From Mycobacterium sp. Z3061 (GTDB lineage Bacteria; Actinomycetota; Actinomycetes; Mycobacteriales; Mycobacteriaceae), in assembly GCF_031583025.1 (NCBI RefSeq), contig NZ_CP134062.1:2914001-2978000 (forward strand): 64,000 nucleotides of DNA. The letters run 5' to 3'. This document shows positions 1 through 11,111 of the stretch, one piece after another (positions within the stretch are counted from its first letter, which is position 1; each line of letters begins with the position of its first letter). The notes under the pieces were generated by a model that was given only the letters and a program-made list of their open reading frames with translations, made no database searches and had not been told where the DNA came from. The position numbers and the translations under genes are program-made.

Positions 1-963
1 CACTCTTGGTTCTTCCTGTTTCTGCTCGTTGTCGCCGGGTTGGTAGCGCTCTACGTGGTGCTGCAACTGGCGCGGCAGCGCCGTATGTTGCGCTTCGCCA
101 ATATGGAACTGCTGGAAAGCGTTGCGCCCAAACGGCCTTCGAAGTGGCGGCATATTCCCGCCATTCTGCTGGCGGCGTCGTTGGTGCTGTTCACCATCGC
201 GATGGCGGGGCCGACCAACGACGTGCGTATTCCGCGCAACCGCGCCGTGGTGATGTTGGTGATCGACGTGTCGCAGTCGATGCGCGCAACCGACGTCGAA
301 CCCAACCGGATGGTGGCCGCGCAGGAGGCGGCCAAGCAGTTCGCCGACGAGCTCACTCCGGGTATCAACCTGGGTCTGATCGCCTACGCCGGCACCGCGA
401 CGGTGCTGGTGTCGCCGACCACCAACCGGGACGCGACCAAGGCGGCTCTGGACAAGCTGCAGTTCGCCGACCGCACCGCCACCGGGGAAGGCATCTTCAC
501 CGCACTACAGGCCATCGCCACCGTCGGCGCCGTGATCGGCGGCGGAGACACACCTCCGCCGGCACGCATCGTGCTGTTCTCCGACGGCAAAGAGACGATG
601 CCGACCAACCCGGACAACCCCAAGGGCGCCTTCACCGCCGCGCGCACCGCCAAGGACCAGGGCGTGCCGATCTCGACCATCTCGTTCGGCACCCCGTACG
701 GCTTCGTCGAGATCAACGACCAGCGTCAGCCGGTCCCGGTCGACGACGAGACCCTGAAGAAGGTCGCGCAACTGTCCGGCGGAAACGCCTACAACGCCGC
801 CACGCTGGCGGAGTTGAAGGCGGTCTACGCCTCGCTGCAGCAGCAGATCGGCTACGAGACGATCAAGGGTGACGCGAGCGTCGGCTGGTTGCGGCTGGGC
901 GCCGTGGTGCTGGCGATCGCCGCGTTGGCAGCGTTGCTGATCAACCGTCGCCTGCCGGCGTAA
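1..963 (+). CDS. VWA-domain membrane protein, Rv1481-like (5' end outside window)
   Basis: The reading frame is open from base 1, so the true start lies upstream and the protein is partial at its N terminus. A hydrophobic segment at the very beginning and a second near residues 45-65 precede a von Willebrand A domain with the MIDAS signature DVSQS and a downstream FSDGKET loop. A C-terminal membrane segment ends in a short basic tail (INRRLPA). This is the arrangement of BatA-like proteins encoded next to MoxR AAA+ ATPases, and the sequence closely resembles M. tuberculosis Rv1481, which follows moxR1 and Rv1480. The inferred role is a membrane-anchored metal-dependent partner in a MoxR chaperone complex at the cell envelope. 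The stop overlaps the convergent qcrB-like gene by 23 bases. Confidence 0.9.
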   Translation, partial: HSWFFLFLLVVAGLVALYVVLQLARQRRMLRFANMELLESVAPKRPSKWRHIPAILLAASLVLFTIAMAGPTNDVRIPRNRAVVMLVIDVSQSMRATDVEPNRMVAAQEAAKQFADELTPGINLGLIAYAGTATVLVSPTTNRDATKAALDKLQFADRTATGEGIFTALQAIATVGAVIGGGDTPPPARIVLFSDGKETMPTNPDNPKGAFTAARTAKDQGVPISTISFGTPYGFVEINDQRQPVPVDDETLKKVAQLSGGNAYNAATLAELKAVYASLQQQIGYETIKGDASVGWLRLGAVVLAIAALAALLINRRLPA

Positions 964-2632
964 TCGCCTTCTGCCCGTTGGGCTGGCCATCGCCGTTGTG
1001 ATGATGACCGTTGCCCTCGACGCCGTTGCTGCGTTCGCGTAGTGCGGTCAGCGCCCGCTGCTCGCCGGCATGGGCCGCCTCGCGCAGTGCCGCCGCCTCG
1101 GCGGGCGGATCGGCGAACAGGAAGCTGCCCGACCCGGGGCGTCCGCCCAGGCCGAGTTTGTTCATCCGCTTGGGAACCGGCGTGCCCTGATATTCCAGCG
1201 GCAGCGGGTGGCCGTGTTCGTCGACAGCGCCCAAGGGCTGGTGCAATTCGACGTAGGCGCCGTGCGGCAGGCGTCTGATGATGCCGGTCTCGACACCGTG
1301 CTCGAGCACGGCACGGTCACTGCGCTGCAGGCTGATGCACCAGCGGTAGCTGATGAAGTAGACAAACGGCGGCAGCACCACCATCCCGATCCGGCCGATC
1401 CACGTCATCGCGTTCAACGAGATGTGGAACTGGTAGGCGATGATGTCGTTGAACGACGAGAACGTCAGCACGATGTAGAACGCGATCGCCATCGCCCCGA
1501 TCGAGGTACGCACCGGGACGTCGCGGGGACGCTGCAGCAGGTTGTGGTGAGCGTTGTCACCGGTGAAGCGCTTCTCCAGGAACGGATACGCCACCAGCCC
1601 GCCAAGCATGACTCCCATCAGGACGGCGACGGCGACGGCGGCCGGAACGGTGTAGTGCCCGATGTACAACTCCCAGGCCGGCCAGAGCCTTACCAGCCCG
1701 TCGGTCCACATCATGTAGAAGTCGGGCTGCGAGCCGGCTGCAACCTGAGATGGCTTGTAGGGACCCAGGTTCCAGATCGGGTTGATCTGCAGCAGGCCGC
1801 CCATCAAGCCCAGCACTCCGACGATGGCGGCGAAGAAGGCGCCCGACTTCACCGCGAAAACCGGCATGACCCGCACGCCGACCACGTTGTGCTCGGTGCG
1901 GCGGGGCCCGGGGAACTGGGTGTGCTTCTGGAACCACACGAGCGCCAGGTGCACACCGATCAGCGCCAGCATGATGCCGGGGAAGACCAGGATGTGGATG
2001 GCGTACAGCCGCGGAATCAGGATGTTGCCCGGGAAGTCTCCGCCGAACAGCCCCCAGTGCAGCCAGGTGCCGATCACCGGAATTCCCAACGTGATTGACG
2101 ACAACGCCGCCCGCAGGCCGGTACCCGAGAGCAGGTCGTCGGGAAGTGAGTAGCCGAAGAAACCCTCGAACATGGCCAGGATCAACAGCAGCGACCCGAC
2201 CACCCAGTTGGCCTCCCGGGGCCGACGGAACGCGCCGGTGAAGAAGACGCGTGCCATGTGCACCATGATCGAGGCGGCGAACATCAGCGCGGCCCAGTGG
2301 TGGACCTGGCGCACGAACAGCCCGCCCCGTACCTCGAAGGAGATGTTCAGCGCGGTTTCGTAGGCCCGCGACATCTCCACGCCGCGCAGCGGCTGGTAGA
2401 CGCCGTTGTAGGTGACCTCGCTCATCGACGGGTCGAAGAAGAGCGTCAGGTAGACACCGGTCAACAGCAGGACGATGAAGCTGTACAGGGCGATCTCGCC
2501 GAGCAGAAACGACCAGTGCGTCGGGAAGACCTTGTTCAGCTGGCGCCGGAGCGCCGCGGACGGGTGGTAGCGGGTGTCGATCTCGTCGGCCTGACGGGCG
2601 AGCACCGCGCCGGCATCGATTTTCGGACTCAT
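941..2632 (-). CDS. Cytochrome bc1 subunit b paralogue (QcrB-like), stand-alone
   Basis: The 563-residue protein has the full length of actinobacterial QcrB and closely resembles M. tuberculosis Rv2196. Haem ligands are visible as H111/H125 in helix B and H213/H228 in helix D. The Qo motif is PDFY (303-306), the actinobacterial form of PEWY. T310 in the MMWTDG segment corresponds to the T313 position known from Q203 (telacebec) resistance and is unchanged. QcrB is normally encoded as qcrCAB beside ctaC/ctaE and works in the bc1-aa3 supercomplex. Here no qcrA, qcrC or cta gene is adjacent, and the M. tuberculosis locus has no such gene. The gene diverges from a TetR regulator across a 155-bp gap. 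I infer a second, conditionally expressed copy; whether it assembles into complex III is unknown. Confidence 0.93.
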   Translation of the reverse strand: MSPKIDAGAVLARQADEIDTRYHPSAALRRQLNKVFPTHWSFLLGEIALYSFIVLLLTGVYLTLFFDPSMSEVTYNGVYQPLRGVEMSRAYETALNISFEVRGGLFVRQVHHWAALMFAASIMVHMARVFFTGAFRRPREANWVVGSLLLILAMFEGFFGYSLPDDLLSGTGLRAALSSITLGIPVIGTWLHWGLFGGDFPGNILIPRLYAIHILVFPGIMLALIGVHLALVWFQKHTQFPGPRRTEHNVVGVRVMPVFAVKSGAFFAAIVGVLGLMGGLLQINPIWNLGPYKPSQVAAGSQPDFYMMWTDGLVRLWPAWELYIGHYTVPAAVAVAVLMGVMLGGLVAYPFLEKRFTGDNAHHNLLQRPRDVPVRTSIGAMAIAFYIVLTFSSFNDIIAYQFHISLNAMTWIGRIGMVVLPPFVYFISYRWCISLQRSDRAVLEHGVETGIIRRLPHGAYVELHQPLGAVDEHGHPLPLEYQGTPVPKRMNKLGLGGRPGSGSFLFADPPAEAAALREAAHAGEQRALTALRERSNGVEGNGHHHNGDGQPNGQKAITPAGDG

Positions 2633-2676
2633 CGGCGAACCTTCTGACTTGGCGGCTTGCAGTACAGATTCTCCAC

Positions 2677-2697
2677 TAATGTACTACTCGTCCATTA
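2677..2697. promoter_or_regulatory. Candidate TetR operator between qcrB-like and tetR genes
   Basis: An imperfect 21-bp palindrome has arms TAATGTAC (2677-2684) and GTCCATTA (2690-2697) that pair at 7 of 8 positions around a 5-base spacer. It lies in the AT-rich gap between the divergent qcrB-like and TetR genes, where an autoregulatory TetR operator would be expected. The assignment is inferred from symmetry and position only. Confidence 0.5.
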
Positions 2698-2787
2698 ATG
2701 AAGTAACAATAAGCTTCTGGCCTTTGTGTTCATCAGTTAACTTTTCAGGATCATCCGCACGTTTGGCAGCGGGAAGGACGCCCTGCG

Positions 2788-3363
2788 ATGACACCTGGCC
2801 GCGGTCCGCAGGCCGCTGACACCGGGGAGGACGCCCGGGTCGTCCGAACTCGCGCCGACGTTGCGCGGACCGCCTTCGACGTGCTGGTCCGGGAGGGGGC
2901 CGACGCGCTCACGCACGCTCACGTCGCCGAGCGGGCCGGTTACTCCAAGACCACCCTGTACAAGCACTGGCCCACCCGGTTCGACCTCGCCGCGATCGCG
3001 TTGGAGGCGCTCGGTGAGGTGGAGCATCACCAGCCCACCGGCGACCTCCGCACCGACCTGATCGGCGAGCTCACCACATTCCGGCAGGCCGTGCTCGACC
3101 ATCGACTCGATCAGGTGCTGTCAGCGATGGCCCAGTGGGCGACCGACGACATGATGAGAGAGGTCCGCAACCAGATCAACACCGACGGTCAGCGCACCAT
3201 CCGGGGCATCTTGCAGGACGCTTTCGACGGCGCCGAACTGGAAGCGGCGATCTCGATGTTGTCCGGTGTGGTCGCATGCCCGTCGCTGATGTTCGGCACA
3301 CTGCCCGACGACGAAGTCATCGAGGCGGCGGTCGACATTGTCCTGCGCGGCGCCCGGCCCTGA
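2788..3363 (+). CDS. TetR/AcrR family transcriptional regulator
   Basis: The 191-residue protein has an N-terminal TetR helix-turn-helix at about residues 20-65: TRADVARTAFDVL, then AHVAERAGYSKTTLYKHWPT, a typical recognition-helix pattern. A C-terminal ligand-binding domain follows with the FGTLPDDEVIEAAVDIVL ending common in the TetR_C families. It is transcribed divergently from the lone qcrB paralogue with a palindrome between them. The likely role is repression of the qcrB-like gene and of itself. The ATG at 2788 is the first plausible start and gives a normal TetR length. The effector is not predictable. Confidence 0.88.
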   Translation: MTPGRGPQAADTGEDARVVRTRADVARTAFDVLVREGADALTHAHVAERAGYSKTTLYKHWPTRFDLAAIALEALGEVEHHQPTGDLRTDLIGELTTFRQAVLDHRLDQVLSAMAQWATDDMMREVRNQINTDGQRTIRGILQDAFDGAELEAAISMLSGVVACPSLMFGTLPDDEVIEAAVDIVLRGARP

Positions 3364-3383
3364 GCGCGCCTGTGCTGAGGGCC

Positions 3384-3441
3384 GCGAGGGGAACCTGGCT
3401 GCGATTTCCAGGCGGGAATCTCGCAGTGAGGTTCCTCTCGC
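3384..3441. terminator. Bidirectional hairpin between tetR and the Rv1482c-like gene
   Basis: A long imperfect inverted repeat opens with GCGAGGGGAACCT and closes with AGGTTCCTCTCGC. The internal CTGCGA/TCGCAG segments also pair, and a short loop lies near 3405-3415. It fills the gap between two convergent genes and ends three bases before the minus-strand stop, so it probably terminates both. Confidence 0.6.
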
Positions 3442-3443
3442 GA

Positions 3444-4289
3444 TCAGGCACCGCGTGAGGCGCGCGCTTCCCTGACGCGGTGGATGATGTCCGCGGGATG
3501 ATCTCCCGCAATGACTCGGACCACGATCCACCCGTAGCCGAGGGTCACCTTCTCGTGCCGCCGGATGTCCTTCTTGACGTGGTAGCGATTGCTCAGATGG
3601 TGATCGCCGTCATACTCGACCGCGACCCTGATGCTTTCCCACCCCATGTCCAAATAGGCTTCGGCCCAGCCCCATTGGTTGCGCACGGCGATCTGCGTCT
3701 GGGGACGAGGGAAGCCGGCACGGATAAGCAGCAATCGCAGCCAAGTCTCTTTCGGGGACTGCGCACCGCCGTCGATTAGATCGAGCGCCGTCCGGGCGGC
3801 TTTGATGCCCCGGCGGCCCCGATGGCGTTCGGCGATCACTTCGATGTCGGGCAGTTTCAGAGAGGTTGCCTGCATCAGCGCGTCGACCGCTGCGACGGCA
3901 GGGTCCAGCGGGTACCGGCTCGCCAGGTCCAGAGCCGTCCGGGCTGGCGTCGTTACGCGCATTCCCTCGATGACGGTGATCTCGTCGGGCTGAAGGCGGT
4001 CCTTCCACACCTGCACTCCCGGCGCGCGGCGGTGGTTGGTATCGATGATTGCGGCCGGCATTTCGGCGCCGATCCACTTGGCGCCGTGCAGGGCCGAAGC
4101 CGAATAACCCGCCAGCACACCGCGCCGGCGCGAGCGTAGCCACAGCGCCTTCGCCTTCAGTCGTGCGGTCAACTCCTGGTCGCGCGGGACATAGACGTCC
4201 TTGTGTACTGCGACGTACCGGCTGCGCAATTGGTAGGGCGTCAGTGTTCGCGCCGCGAGGGCTTCGCTGCCGAGAAACGGATCGGTCAT
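3444..4289 (-). CDS. Conserved hypothetical with AbiEi-like N-terminus and DUF559-type nuclease-like domain (Rv1482c-like)
   Basis: I chose the ATG at 4289 (MTDPFLGSEALAAR), giving 281 residues; an upstream extension to 4382 is open but of low quality. The N-terminal ~60 residues (LTPYQLRSRYVAVHKDVYVP) look like the winged-helix start of AbiEi/type IV antitoxin-like proteins. The C-terminal ~100 residues carry AVEYDGDHH, a spaced D-x-x-R and a final GWIVVRV strand, the pattern of DUF559/Vsr-like PD-(D/E)XK folds. Such proteins are frequent in mycobacteria and have no firm function. The position, divergent from mabA, matches Rv1482c of M. tuberculosis. Confidence 0.75.
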   Translation of the reverse strand: MTDPFLGSEALAARTLTPYQLRSRYVAVHKDVYVPRDQELTARLKAKALWLRSRRRGVLAGYSASALHGAKWIGAEMPAAIIDTNHRRAPGVQVWKDRLQPDEITVIEGMRVTTPARTALDLASRYPLDPAVAAVDALMQATSLKLPDIEVIAERHRGRRGIKAARTALDLIDGGAQSPKETWLRLLLIRAGFPRPQTQIAVRNQWGWAEAYLDMGWESIRVAVEYDGDHHLSNRYHVKKDIRRHEKVTLGYGWIVVRVIAGDHPADIIHRVREARASRGA

Positions 4290-4395
4290 GACCGCAGCGT
4301 GCTGAGCCACCCCGACATCCCCGCGCTTCACCCGCGCAGTGGGGAACCTGGCTGTGGACAACCGCGCCGCAGAAAGGCCCAATTTCGGCCGCCAA

Positions 4396-6017
<1,622 letters not shown>

Positions 6018-6023
6018 CGCACT

Positions 6024-7025
6024 ATGGAATTCGATGCGGTCCTGCTGCTGTCGTTCGGCGGGCCGGAAGGGCCCGAACAGGTCCGGCCGTTTCTGGAGAA
6101 CGTCACCCGCGGCCGGAACGTGCCGCCGGAACGGCTCGATGACGTCGCCGAGCATTACCTTCACTTCGGTGGTGTCTCGCCGATCAACGGCATCAACCGT
6201 GCGCTGATAGCCGAGCTGGAGAAGCAACAGGAGCTGCCGGTCTACTTCGGCAACCGGAACTGGGCGCCCTTCATCGAGGACACAGTTGCGGCCATGCGCG
6301 ACAACGGTATCCGTCGTGCGGCGACGTTCACCACATCAGCGTGGAGCGGCTACTCCAGCTGCACCCAGTATGTCGAGGACATCGCCCGGGCCCGGGCGGC
6401 GGCCGGTTCCGGCGCGCCCGAGCTGGTCAAGCTGCGTACCTATTTCGACCACCCGCTCTTCATCGAGATGTTCGCCGACGCGGTCACGGCGGCCGCCGCG
6501 ACCGTGCCACGAGACGCACGCCTGGTCTTCACCGCCCATTCCATACCCGTCGGCGCCGATCAACGCTGCGGGCCCAACCTCTACAGCCGCCAAGTCGCCT
6601 ATGCCGCAAGGCTTGTCGCCGCGGCGGCCGGATATGCCGAACACGACCTGGTGTGGCAGTCGCGCTCGGGCCCGCCGCAGGTGCCCTGGCTGGAGCCCGA
6701 TGTCGGCGATCACCTTTCGGCACTGGCCGGAGCCGGCACCGAGGCGGTCATCGTCTGTCCCATCGGCTTCGTGGCCGACCACATCGAGGTGGTATGGGAT
6801 CTCGATCATGAGTTGCGGCTGCAGGCCGACGAACTGGGCGTCGCGCTCGCCCGCGCCGGCACCCCGAATGCCGACCCTCGATTCGCCAGGCTGGCAATCG
6901 ATTTGATCGACGAAGTACGCGAAGGCCGCGAGCCGGCGCGGATCGCCGGACCGGGTCCGGTACCGGGTTGCCTGGGCAGCGTCGACGGCGCACCGTGCCG
7001 TCCGCCGCACTGCGCGGCCGGCTAG
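6024..7025 (+). CDS. hemH: Ferrochelatase (coproporphyrin ferrochelatase type)
   Basis: The 333-residue enzyme inserts iron into a porphyrin at the end of haem synthesis. The N terminus ([18 protein letters not shown]) and the TAHSIP segment are family signatures. The C terminus has three cysteines in [15 protein letters not shown]. With an internal cysteine in RCGPNLYSR, these fit the [2Fe-2S] cluster ligands described for actinobacterial ferrochelatases. In actinobacteria the substrate is coproporphyrin III in the coproporphyrin-dependent route. It is the third gene of the mabA-inhA-hemH operon. Its stop overlaps the stop of the convergent gene within CTAG. Confidence 0.96.
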   Translation: MEFDAVLLLSFGGPEGPEQVRPFLENVTRGRNVPPERLDDVAEHYLHFGGVSPINGINRALIAELEKQQELPVYFGNRNWAPFIEDTVAAMRDNGIRRAATFTTSAWSGYSSCTQYVEDIARARAAAGSGAPELVKLRTYFDHPLFIEMFADAVTAAAATVPRDARLVFTAHSIPVGADQRCGPNLYSRQVAYAARLVAAAAGYAEHDLVWQSRSGPPQVPWLEPDVGDHLSALAGAGTEAVIVCPIGFVADHIEVVWDLDHELRLQADELGVALARAGTPNADPRFARLAIDLIDEVREGREPARIAGPGPVPGCLGSVDGAPCRPPHCAAG

Positions 7026-7912
7026 TCCATCCAGGCCGAGTGCAGGATCGCGTCGACGGCGGCCATCCGTGCCGAACGCACCACGGCGGTCAACGGCCGC
7101 AGTGCGTCGGTTGCGATCTGACCCTGTGACGATGATTGGGTGCCAACCAGTTCCGGTGCGGCGGTCATACGGTCGGGCAGCCGGCTGAGCCCGGCGCTGA
7201 CGGCGATGATCGCGTCGACGTGTGCCGCGTTCTCGAGCACCCGAAGCGCACGCGTCGGCGCATGATCGGGAACGCGGTGCTGGCGTTGCGATTCCAGCAA
7301 CTGCTCGACCAGGCCGCGCGGATTGTCTACCCCGCTCGACGACCCCAGTCCCATCACGCTCAGCGCATCGGCGGCCGAGCGCACCGCTGACTTCAGCTCG
7401 TATTCGGCGCCGCCGAGATCGTGGTAGTCAGAGGCCGGCGGGCCGGGCAGCGAATACACCATCCATGTCAGCGCACACAATTCCGGCTCGTCATCACTGT
7501 CTTCGCTGTCGCTGTACGTGAAATCGGGGACAAGGCCGATAGCGGTGCGCGAATCGGTCGGATGACTGATGATCACGGCTTCACCGGCGGCCATCGCGTC
7601 GGTCGCAAACTGTGTTCCGGCGAAAAGACCCCGCACGTCGCCGGGCACCGGCAGGACCACGTTGATCGTGCCGCGCAGCGAGCCCGTGGAGCGACCAACC
7701 GCGCCGCGCAGCGTCTGCAGCAGACACACCGTTCCGGCGTCGTTCACATCGGGCCACGGCAGACCGGTGTGGCCCGCCGCCACCGCATCATACGCTGCTA
7801 CCGATTGCCTTGGCGCCCATAGTGATAACGCGTCCAGGACGTCGTCGGGCGCCGCCTTGCCGGCGAGCCAGGCGTTGGCCCACATGGACAGCGAAACACT
7901 CGGGCACCACAT
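7022..7912 (-). CDS. Conserved hypothetical protein, Rv1486c-like
   Basis: From the ATG at 7912 ([19 protein letters not shown]) the protein has 296 residues; a 14-residue upstream extension is open but unlikely. No enzymatic motif, signal peptide or membrane segment is evident. The N-terminal half alternates hydrophobic strands with Gly ([19 protein letters not shown]), there is an acidic Ser/Asp/Glu run ([12 protein letters not shown]), and a helical C-terminal half follows. It is convergent with hemH (4-base overlap) and divergent from nfeD, as Rv1486c is in M. tuberculosis. Function unknown. Confidence 0.82.
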   Translation of the reverse strand: MWCPSVSLSMWANAWLAGKAAPDDVLDALSLWAPRQSVAAYDAVAAGHTGLPWPDVNDAGTVCLLQTLRGAVGRSTGSLRGTINVVLPVPGDVRGLFAGTQFATDAMAAGEAVIISHPTDSRTAIGLVPDFTYSDSEDSDDEPELCALTWMVYSLPGPPASDYHDLGGAEYELKSAVRSAADALSVMGLGSSSGVDNPRGLVEQLLESQRQHRVPDHAPTRALRVLENAAHVDAIIAVSAGLSRLPDRMTAAPELVGTQSSSQGQIATDALRPLTAVVRSARMAAVDAILHSAWMD

Positions 7913-7969
7913 GACCTCGCAGTGTAGTTGTTCGCCGCAATCGAAGTGGATCACGCGTATTCTGTGCCC

Positions 7970-8404
7970 ATGCCCGCCGCGCTGATCTGGTTGATCGCCG
8001 CGCTGGTGCTCGCCGGCGCCGAGGCTCTCACCGGAGACATGTTTCTGCTGATGCTGGGCGGTGGCGCGCTGGCCGCGGCCGGTGCCAGCTGGCTCACCGA
8101 CTGGCCGGTCTGGGCCGACGGACTGGTGTTCCTCATCGTCTCGGTGTTGCTGCTGTCGGTGGTGCGGCCCGAGCTCAGGCGGCGGCTGACGCCGGCCAAG
8201 GCTCCGGCCATGGGCATCAAAGCGCTCGAGGGCAGGAACGCGTTGGTGCTTGACCGGGTGGCCCGCGACGAGGGTCAGGTGAAGCTGGACGGTCAGGTGT
8301 GGACGGCGCGCCCGCTCAATGACGGGGACGTCTACGAACCCGGGCAGTCGGTCACCGTCGTCAAGATCGACGGTGCCACCGCGGTGGTGTTTCAGAGTTT
8401 GTAG
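7970..8404 (+). CDS. NfeD-like membrane protein (Rv1487-like)
   Basis: The 144-residue protein starts at ATG 7970. Two or three N-terminal membrane segments ([44 protein letters not shown]) are followed by a soluble OB-fold domain (residues ~80-144; [20 protein letters not shown]) typical of NfeD. NfeD proteins pair with SPFH/stomatin-type scaffolds, and the next gene encodes exactly that partner 23 bases downstream. The pair probably organises membrane microdomains or protein quality control. The OB domain is cytoplasmic or periplasmic depending on topology, which I cannot fix from sequence. Confidence 0.92.
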   Translation: MPAALIWLIAALVLAGAEALTGDMFLLMLGGGALAAAGASWLTDWPVWADGLVFLIVSVLLLSVVRPELRRRLTPAKAPAMGIKALEGRNALVLDRVARDEGQVKLDGQVWTARPLNDGDVYEPGQSVTVVKIDGATAVVFQSL

Positions 8405-8427
8405 GGCTTTCGAGAAAGGGAATCCCG

Positions 8428-9573
8428 GTGGAAGGTGCGGTAGCTGGTCTGGTGTTGCTGGCCGTTCTGGTGATCTTCGCGATCATCGTGGTGGCCAAGT
8501 CGGTTGCGTTGATTCCGCAGGCCGAGGCCGCGGTCATCGAGCGGTTGGGCCGCTACAGCCGTACGGTCAGCGGTCAGCTGACCCTGTTGGTGCCGTTTAT
8601 CGACCGGGTGCGGGCCCGGGTGGACCTGCGCGAGCGCGTTGTCTCGTTCCCGCCGCAGCCCGTCATCACCGAGGACAACCTGACCCTCAACATCGATACC
8701 GTCGTCTACTTCCAGGTCACCGTGCCGCAGGCGGCGGTCTACGAGATCAGCAACTACATCGTCGGCGTCGAGCAGCTGACCACCACCACGCTGCGCAACG
8801 TCGTCGGCGGCATGACCCTCGAGCAGACCCTGACCTCCCGCGACCAGATCAACGCACAGCTGCGCGGCGTGCTCGACGAGGCGACCGGCCGGTGGGGTCT
8901 GCGTGTCGCTCGGGTGGAGTTGCGCAGCATCGACCCGCCGCCGTCGATTCAGGCGTCCATGGAGAAGCAGATGAAGGCCGACCGCGAAAAGCGCGCCATG
9001 ATCCTGACGGCCGAAGGCACCCGGCAGGCGGCCATCATGCAGGCGGAGGGGCAGAAAGCGTCCCAGATCCTGGCCGCTGAGGGTGCCAAGCAGGCGGCGA
9101 TCCTGTCCGCCGAAGCCGATCGGCAGTCCCGGGTGCTGCGCGCCCAGGGTGAGCGCGCCGCGGCCTATCTGCGGGCGCAGGGGCAGGCCAAGGCCATCGA
9201 GAAGACCTTCGCCGCGATCAAAGCCGGCCGGCCCACGCCCGAGATGCTGGCCTACCAGTACCTGCAGACGCTGCCGGAGATGGCGCGCGGGGACGCCAAC
9301 AAGGTGTGGGTGGTACCCAGCGATTTCAACGCGGCGCTGCAGGGCTTCACCCGTCTGCTCGGCAAGCCCGGTGAAGATGGTGTCTTCCGGTTCGAGCCGT
9401 CCCCGGTCGACGATCAGCCCAGGCACGCCGCCGACGCCGACGACGCCGAGGTCGCGGACTGGTTCTCCACCGAGACCGACCCGACGGTCGCACAGGCGGT
9501 GGCAAAGGCGGAGGCGATCGCCAACAAGCCGGTGGATCGCCCGCTGGGCGCGCCCCCGGAGTTGCGTCAATAG
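8428..9573 (+). CDS. SPFH/band 7 (stomatin/QmcA-like) protein, Rv1488-like
   Basis: The 381-residue protein begins at GTG 8428 after a GAAAGGGAATC ribosome site. One N-terminal membrane anchor (residues ~5-28) is followed by the band-7 domain: [16 protein letters not shown], then [25 protein letters not shown] and the [13 protein letters not shown] strand. A long Ala/Glu-rich coiled coil covers ~190-270 (repeats of AEG/AEAD with QAAI). The C-terminal ~60 residues are acidic and disordered. It forms an operon with nfeD. Family members oligomerise into membrane scaffolds; the specific client here is unknown. Confidence 0.94.
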   Translation: MEGAVAGLVLLAVLVIFAIIVVAKSVALIPQAEAAVIERLGRYSRTVSGQLTLLVPFIDRVRARVDLRERVVSFPPQPVITEDNLTLNIDTVVYFQVTVPQAAVYEISNYIVGVEQLTTTTLRNVVGGMTLEQTLTSRDQINAQLRGVLDEATGRWGLRVARVELRSIDPPPSIQASMEKQMKADREKRAMILTAEGTRQAAIMQAEGQKASQILAAEGAKQAAILSAEADRQSRVLRAQGERAAAYLRAQGQAKAIEKTFAAIKAGRPTPEMLAYQYLQTLPEMARGDANKVWVVPSDFNAALQGFTRLLGKPGEDGVFRFEPSPVDDQPRHAADADDAEVADWFSTETDPTVAQAVAKAEAIANKPVDRPLGAPPELRQ

Positions 9574-9582
9574 GATTGACGG

Positions 9583-9939
9583 ATGAGCACCCTGAGTTCA
9601 CCGAAAACCTATGCCGCGCTGGCAACTTTTCATGCCGTAGACGCGGTGGCGTGCGCCGTGCAGGTGCCCCCGATCAAGAAGGTGCTGGACACCGTGGAGG
9701 TTCCGGAGAACGTCCGCCCTGTCCTGCCGGTGGTCAAGGCCGCCGCCGCGGTGGGGCTGGCGTCGGTCACCCGGTTTCCGGGCCTGGCCAGGCTGACCAC
9801 GGCGATGCTCACCGTCTATTTCGTGCTGGCTGTGGGTGCCCACGTCCGCGTGCGGGACAAGGTGACCAATGCTCTTCCGGCGGTGTTGTTCCTGGCCCTG
9901 TTCGCCGCGATGACGGCCAAGGGGCCCGAGAATAGTTAG
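9583..9939 (+). CDS. Small DoxX-like integral membrane protein (Rv1489-like)
   Basis: The 118-residue protein has about four hydrophobic segments (TYAALATFHAVDAVACAV, VLPVVKAAAAVGLASV, TTAMLTVYFVLAVGAHV, ALPAVLFLALFAAM), the size and topology of DoxX-like proteins. The length equals that of M. tuberculosis Rv1489. The ATG lies 9 bases after the SPFH gene, so it is probably in the same operon. No catalytic residues are apparent. Its 3' end overlaps the convergent nitroreductase gene by 4 bases. Confidence 0.8.
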   Translation: MSTLSSPKTYAALATFHAVDAVACAVQVPPIKKVLDTVEVPENVRPVLPVVKAAAAVGLASVTRFPGLARLTTAMLTVYFVLAVGAHVRVRDKVTNALPAVLFLALFAAMTAKGPENS

Positions 9940-10409
9940 TCCCGCCGCAGCTCGACCATCGGCAGGGGGGCGCCGGCGTCGGTAATCGGCGCGCCGAGGG
10001 TCTCCTCGAGCACGTGCTTGAACTCCCCCCACGCGCGCGGATGGCGCTCGCGGTAGCTCGCCAACACCCGATCGACGTCCTGCTGGCCGAGCACCCGTGC
10101 GGTGGCGGGCGCCGGTGCGTGGCTGCCTACGTAGATCCGTACCCGCGGGTTGGCCTCAATGTTGCGGAACCACTGAGCTTTTCGGCCAAACCCTGACGGG
10201 ACGACATAGCTGTCGGGGCCGGGACGGTCGACCACTTCCAACACGACGTAGCGGGGCCGGCCCGACTTGCGGCCGGTGTGCTCGAGCATCAGCGTGCGGG
10301 ATCCGAAGAGCGCCCCGGCGCGTGCCCGGTAGATCCAGATCGGTGCGCGCACCAGGCGGCGGGAGCGCAACAGCCGTGCCCCGGCCCGGGCTAACGCGTG
10401 AGATGTCAT
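9936..10409 (-). CDS. F420H2-dependent nitroreductase/quinone reductase family (Ddn-like) protein
   Basis: The 157-residue protein starts at ATG 10409 (MTSHALARAG), after a GAGGGGAGGCAC ribosome site. It has the split beta-barrel pattern of the deazaflavin-dependent nitroreductase family: LEHTGRKSGRPRYVVLEV, then YVVPSGFGRKAQWFRNIEANPRVRI, then a GAPLPMVELRRD C terminus. Family members such as Ddn use F420H2 to reduce quinones or nitroimidazoles at the membrane. The N terminus is basic and amphipathic, as in Ddn. The substrate cannot be predicted. Confidence 0.88.
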   Translation of the reverse strand: MTSHALARAGARLLRSRRLVRAPIWIYRARAGALFGSRTLMLEHTGRKSGRPRYVVLEVVDRPGPDSYVVPSGFGRKAQWFRNIEANPRVRIYVGSHAPAPATARVLGQQDVDRVLASYRERHPRAWGEFKHVLEETLGAPITDAGAPLPMVELRRD

Positions 10410-10459
10410 ATGTGCCTCCCCTCTTAACGAGGGTGCCACGCGCTCCTTGCCCCGGCTGG

Positions 10460-10523
10460 TCGCGAGGGTGCGCAGATGTACAGAGACACGCCGTCGGGCG
10501 TGGCATTCTGCGCACCCTCGCGA
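10460..10523. terminator. Perfect 17-bp stem with nested inner hairpin
   Basis: TCGCGAGGGTGCGCAGA (10460-10476) is the exact reverse complement of 10507-10523. The 30-base loop itself contains the smaller hairpin CACGCC/GGCGTG. It lies 12 bases beyond the stop of the Pro/Gly-rich gene on the minus strand and so probably terminates that transcript. There is no U-tract, as is usual in mycobacteria. The nested form and high perfection could also mark a dispersed intergenic repeat. Confidence 0.65.
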
Positions 10524-10535
10524 AGCCGAAGTGGG

Positions 10536-11039
10536 CTACCGCGGCGCGGCCGGCGTCGCGCTAGGCCCGGCCGACGGCGGCGCCGGCACCTGGCCCGGTT
10601 GGGGCGGCTGGGCACCCGGGCCACCCGGCGCCATCGGCGGCGGGCCGCCGGGGAAGGGCGGCCGCAGGCCGGGGCCACCCGGCCCCATCGGCGGCGCCAT
10701 TCCCAGCGGGCCCTTCGGCCCGGCCATCGGCCCTCCGGGACCGCCCGGACCGCCCGGTCCACCCGGTCCCGGGAAACCGAAGTGCGACGAGCCGGGCGGG
10801 CCGAAGCCCGGCCCCGGCGGCGGCGGGGGAGGCCCGAAACCGAAGGCCATGATCAGAAACGCGGCGCCCGCGGTGAAAACAGCACCGAAAAGCCCACCGA
10901 GAAGCCCGGCGCCGAGCACCACGCGGGTAGAGAAGTGGCGCTTCTGCGCCACTACCGGTGCTGCGGGCACCGGGGCGGGTGGCGCGGTCGCGGGGACGGC
11001 GGCTGACGGGTCAGTCGTCGGGGTGTCGTCGGAGGTCAT
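10536..11039 (-). CDS. Pro/Gly-rich single-pass membrane protein
   Basis: The 167-residue protein (start ATG 11039, MTSDD) has a Pro/Ala-rich N-terminal segment and one membrane helix at about residues 43-67 (VVLGAGLLGGLFGAVFTAGAAFLIM). About 95 residues of low-complexity sequence follow: a PPPPPP run, collagen-like GPG/GGP repeats and a Pro/Ala tail. The N-terminal MTSD and the (F/Y)ST-x-GAG entry to the helix are shared with the small protein encoded at 11112-11378, so the two are paralogues. Both lie beside a two-component system whose sensor has a Pro-rich external loop. Function unknown. Confidence 0.75.
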   Translation of the reverse strand: MTSDDTPTTDPSAAVPATAPPAPVPAAPVVAQKRHFSTRVVLGAGLLGGLFGAVFTAGAAFLIMAFGFGPPPPPPGPGFGPPGSSHFGFPGPGGPGGPGGPGGPMAGPKGPLGMAPPMGPGGPGLRPPFPGGPPPMAPGGPGAQPPQPGQVPAPPSAGPSATPAAPR

Positions 11040-11111
11040 GCGACTCCTCACGTCGTTGAATGGTTGGTGATCGCGACGGTAGAAGCCGAACTTGAAGTGG
11101 ATCTGAAGAAA

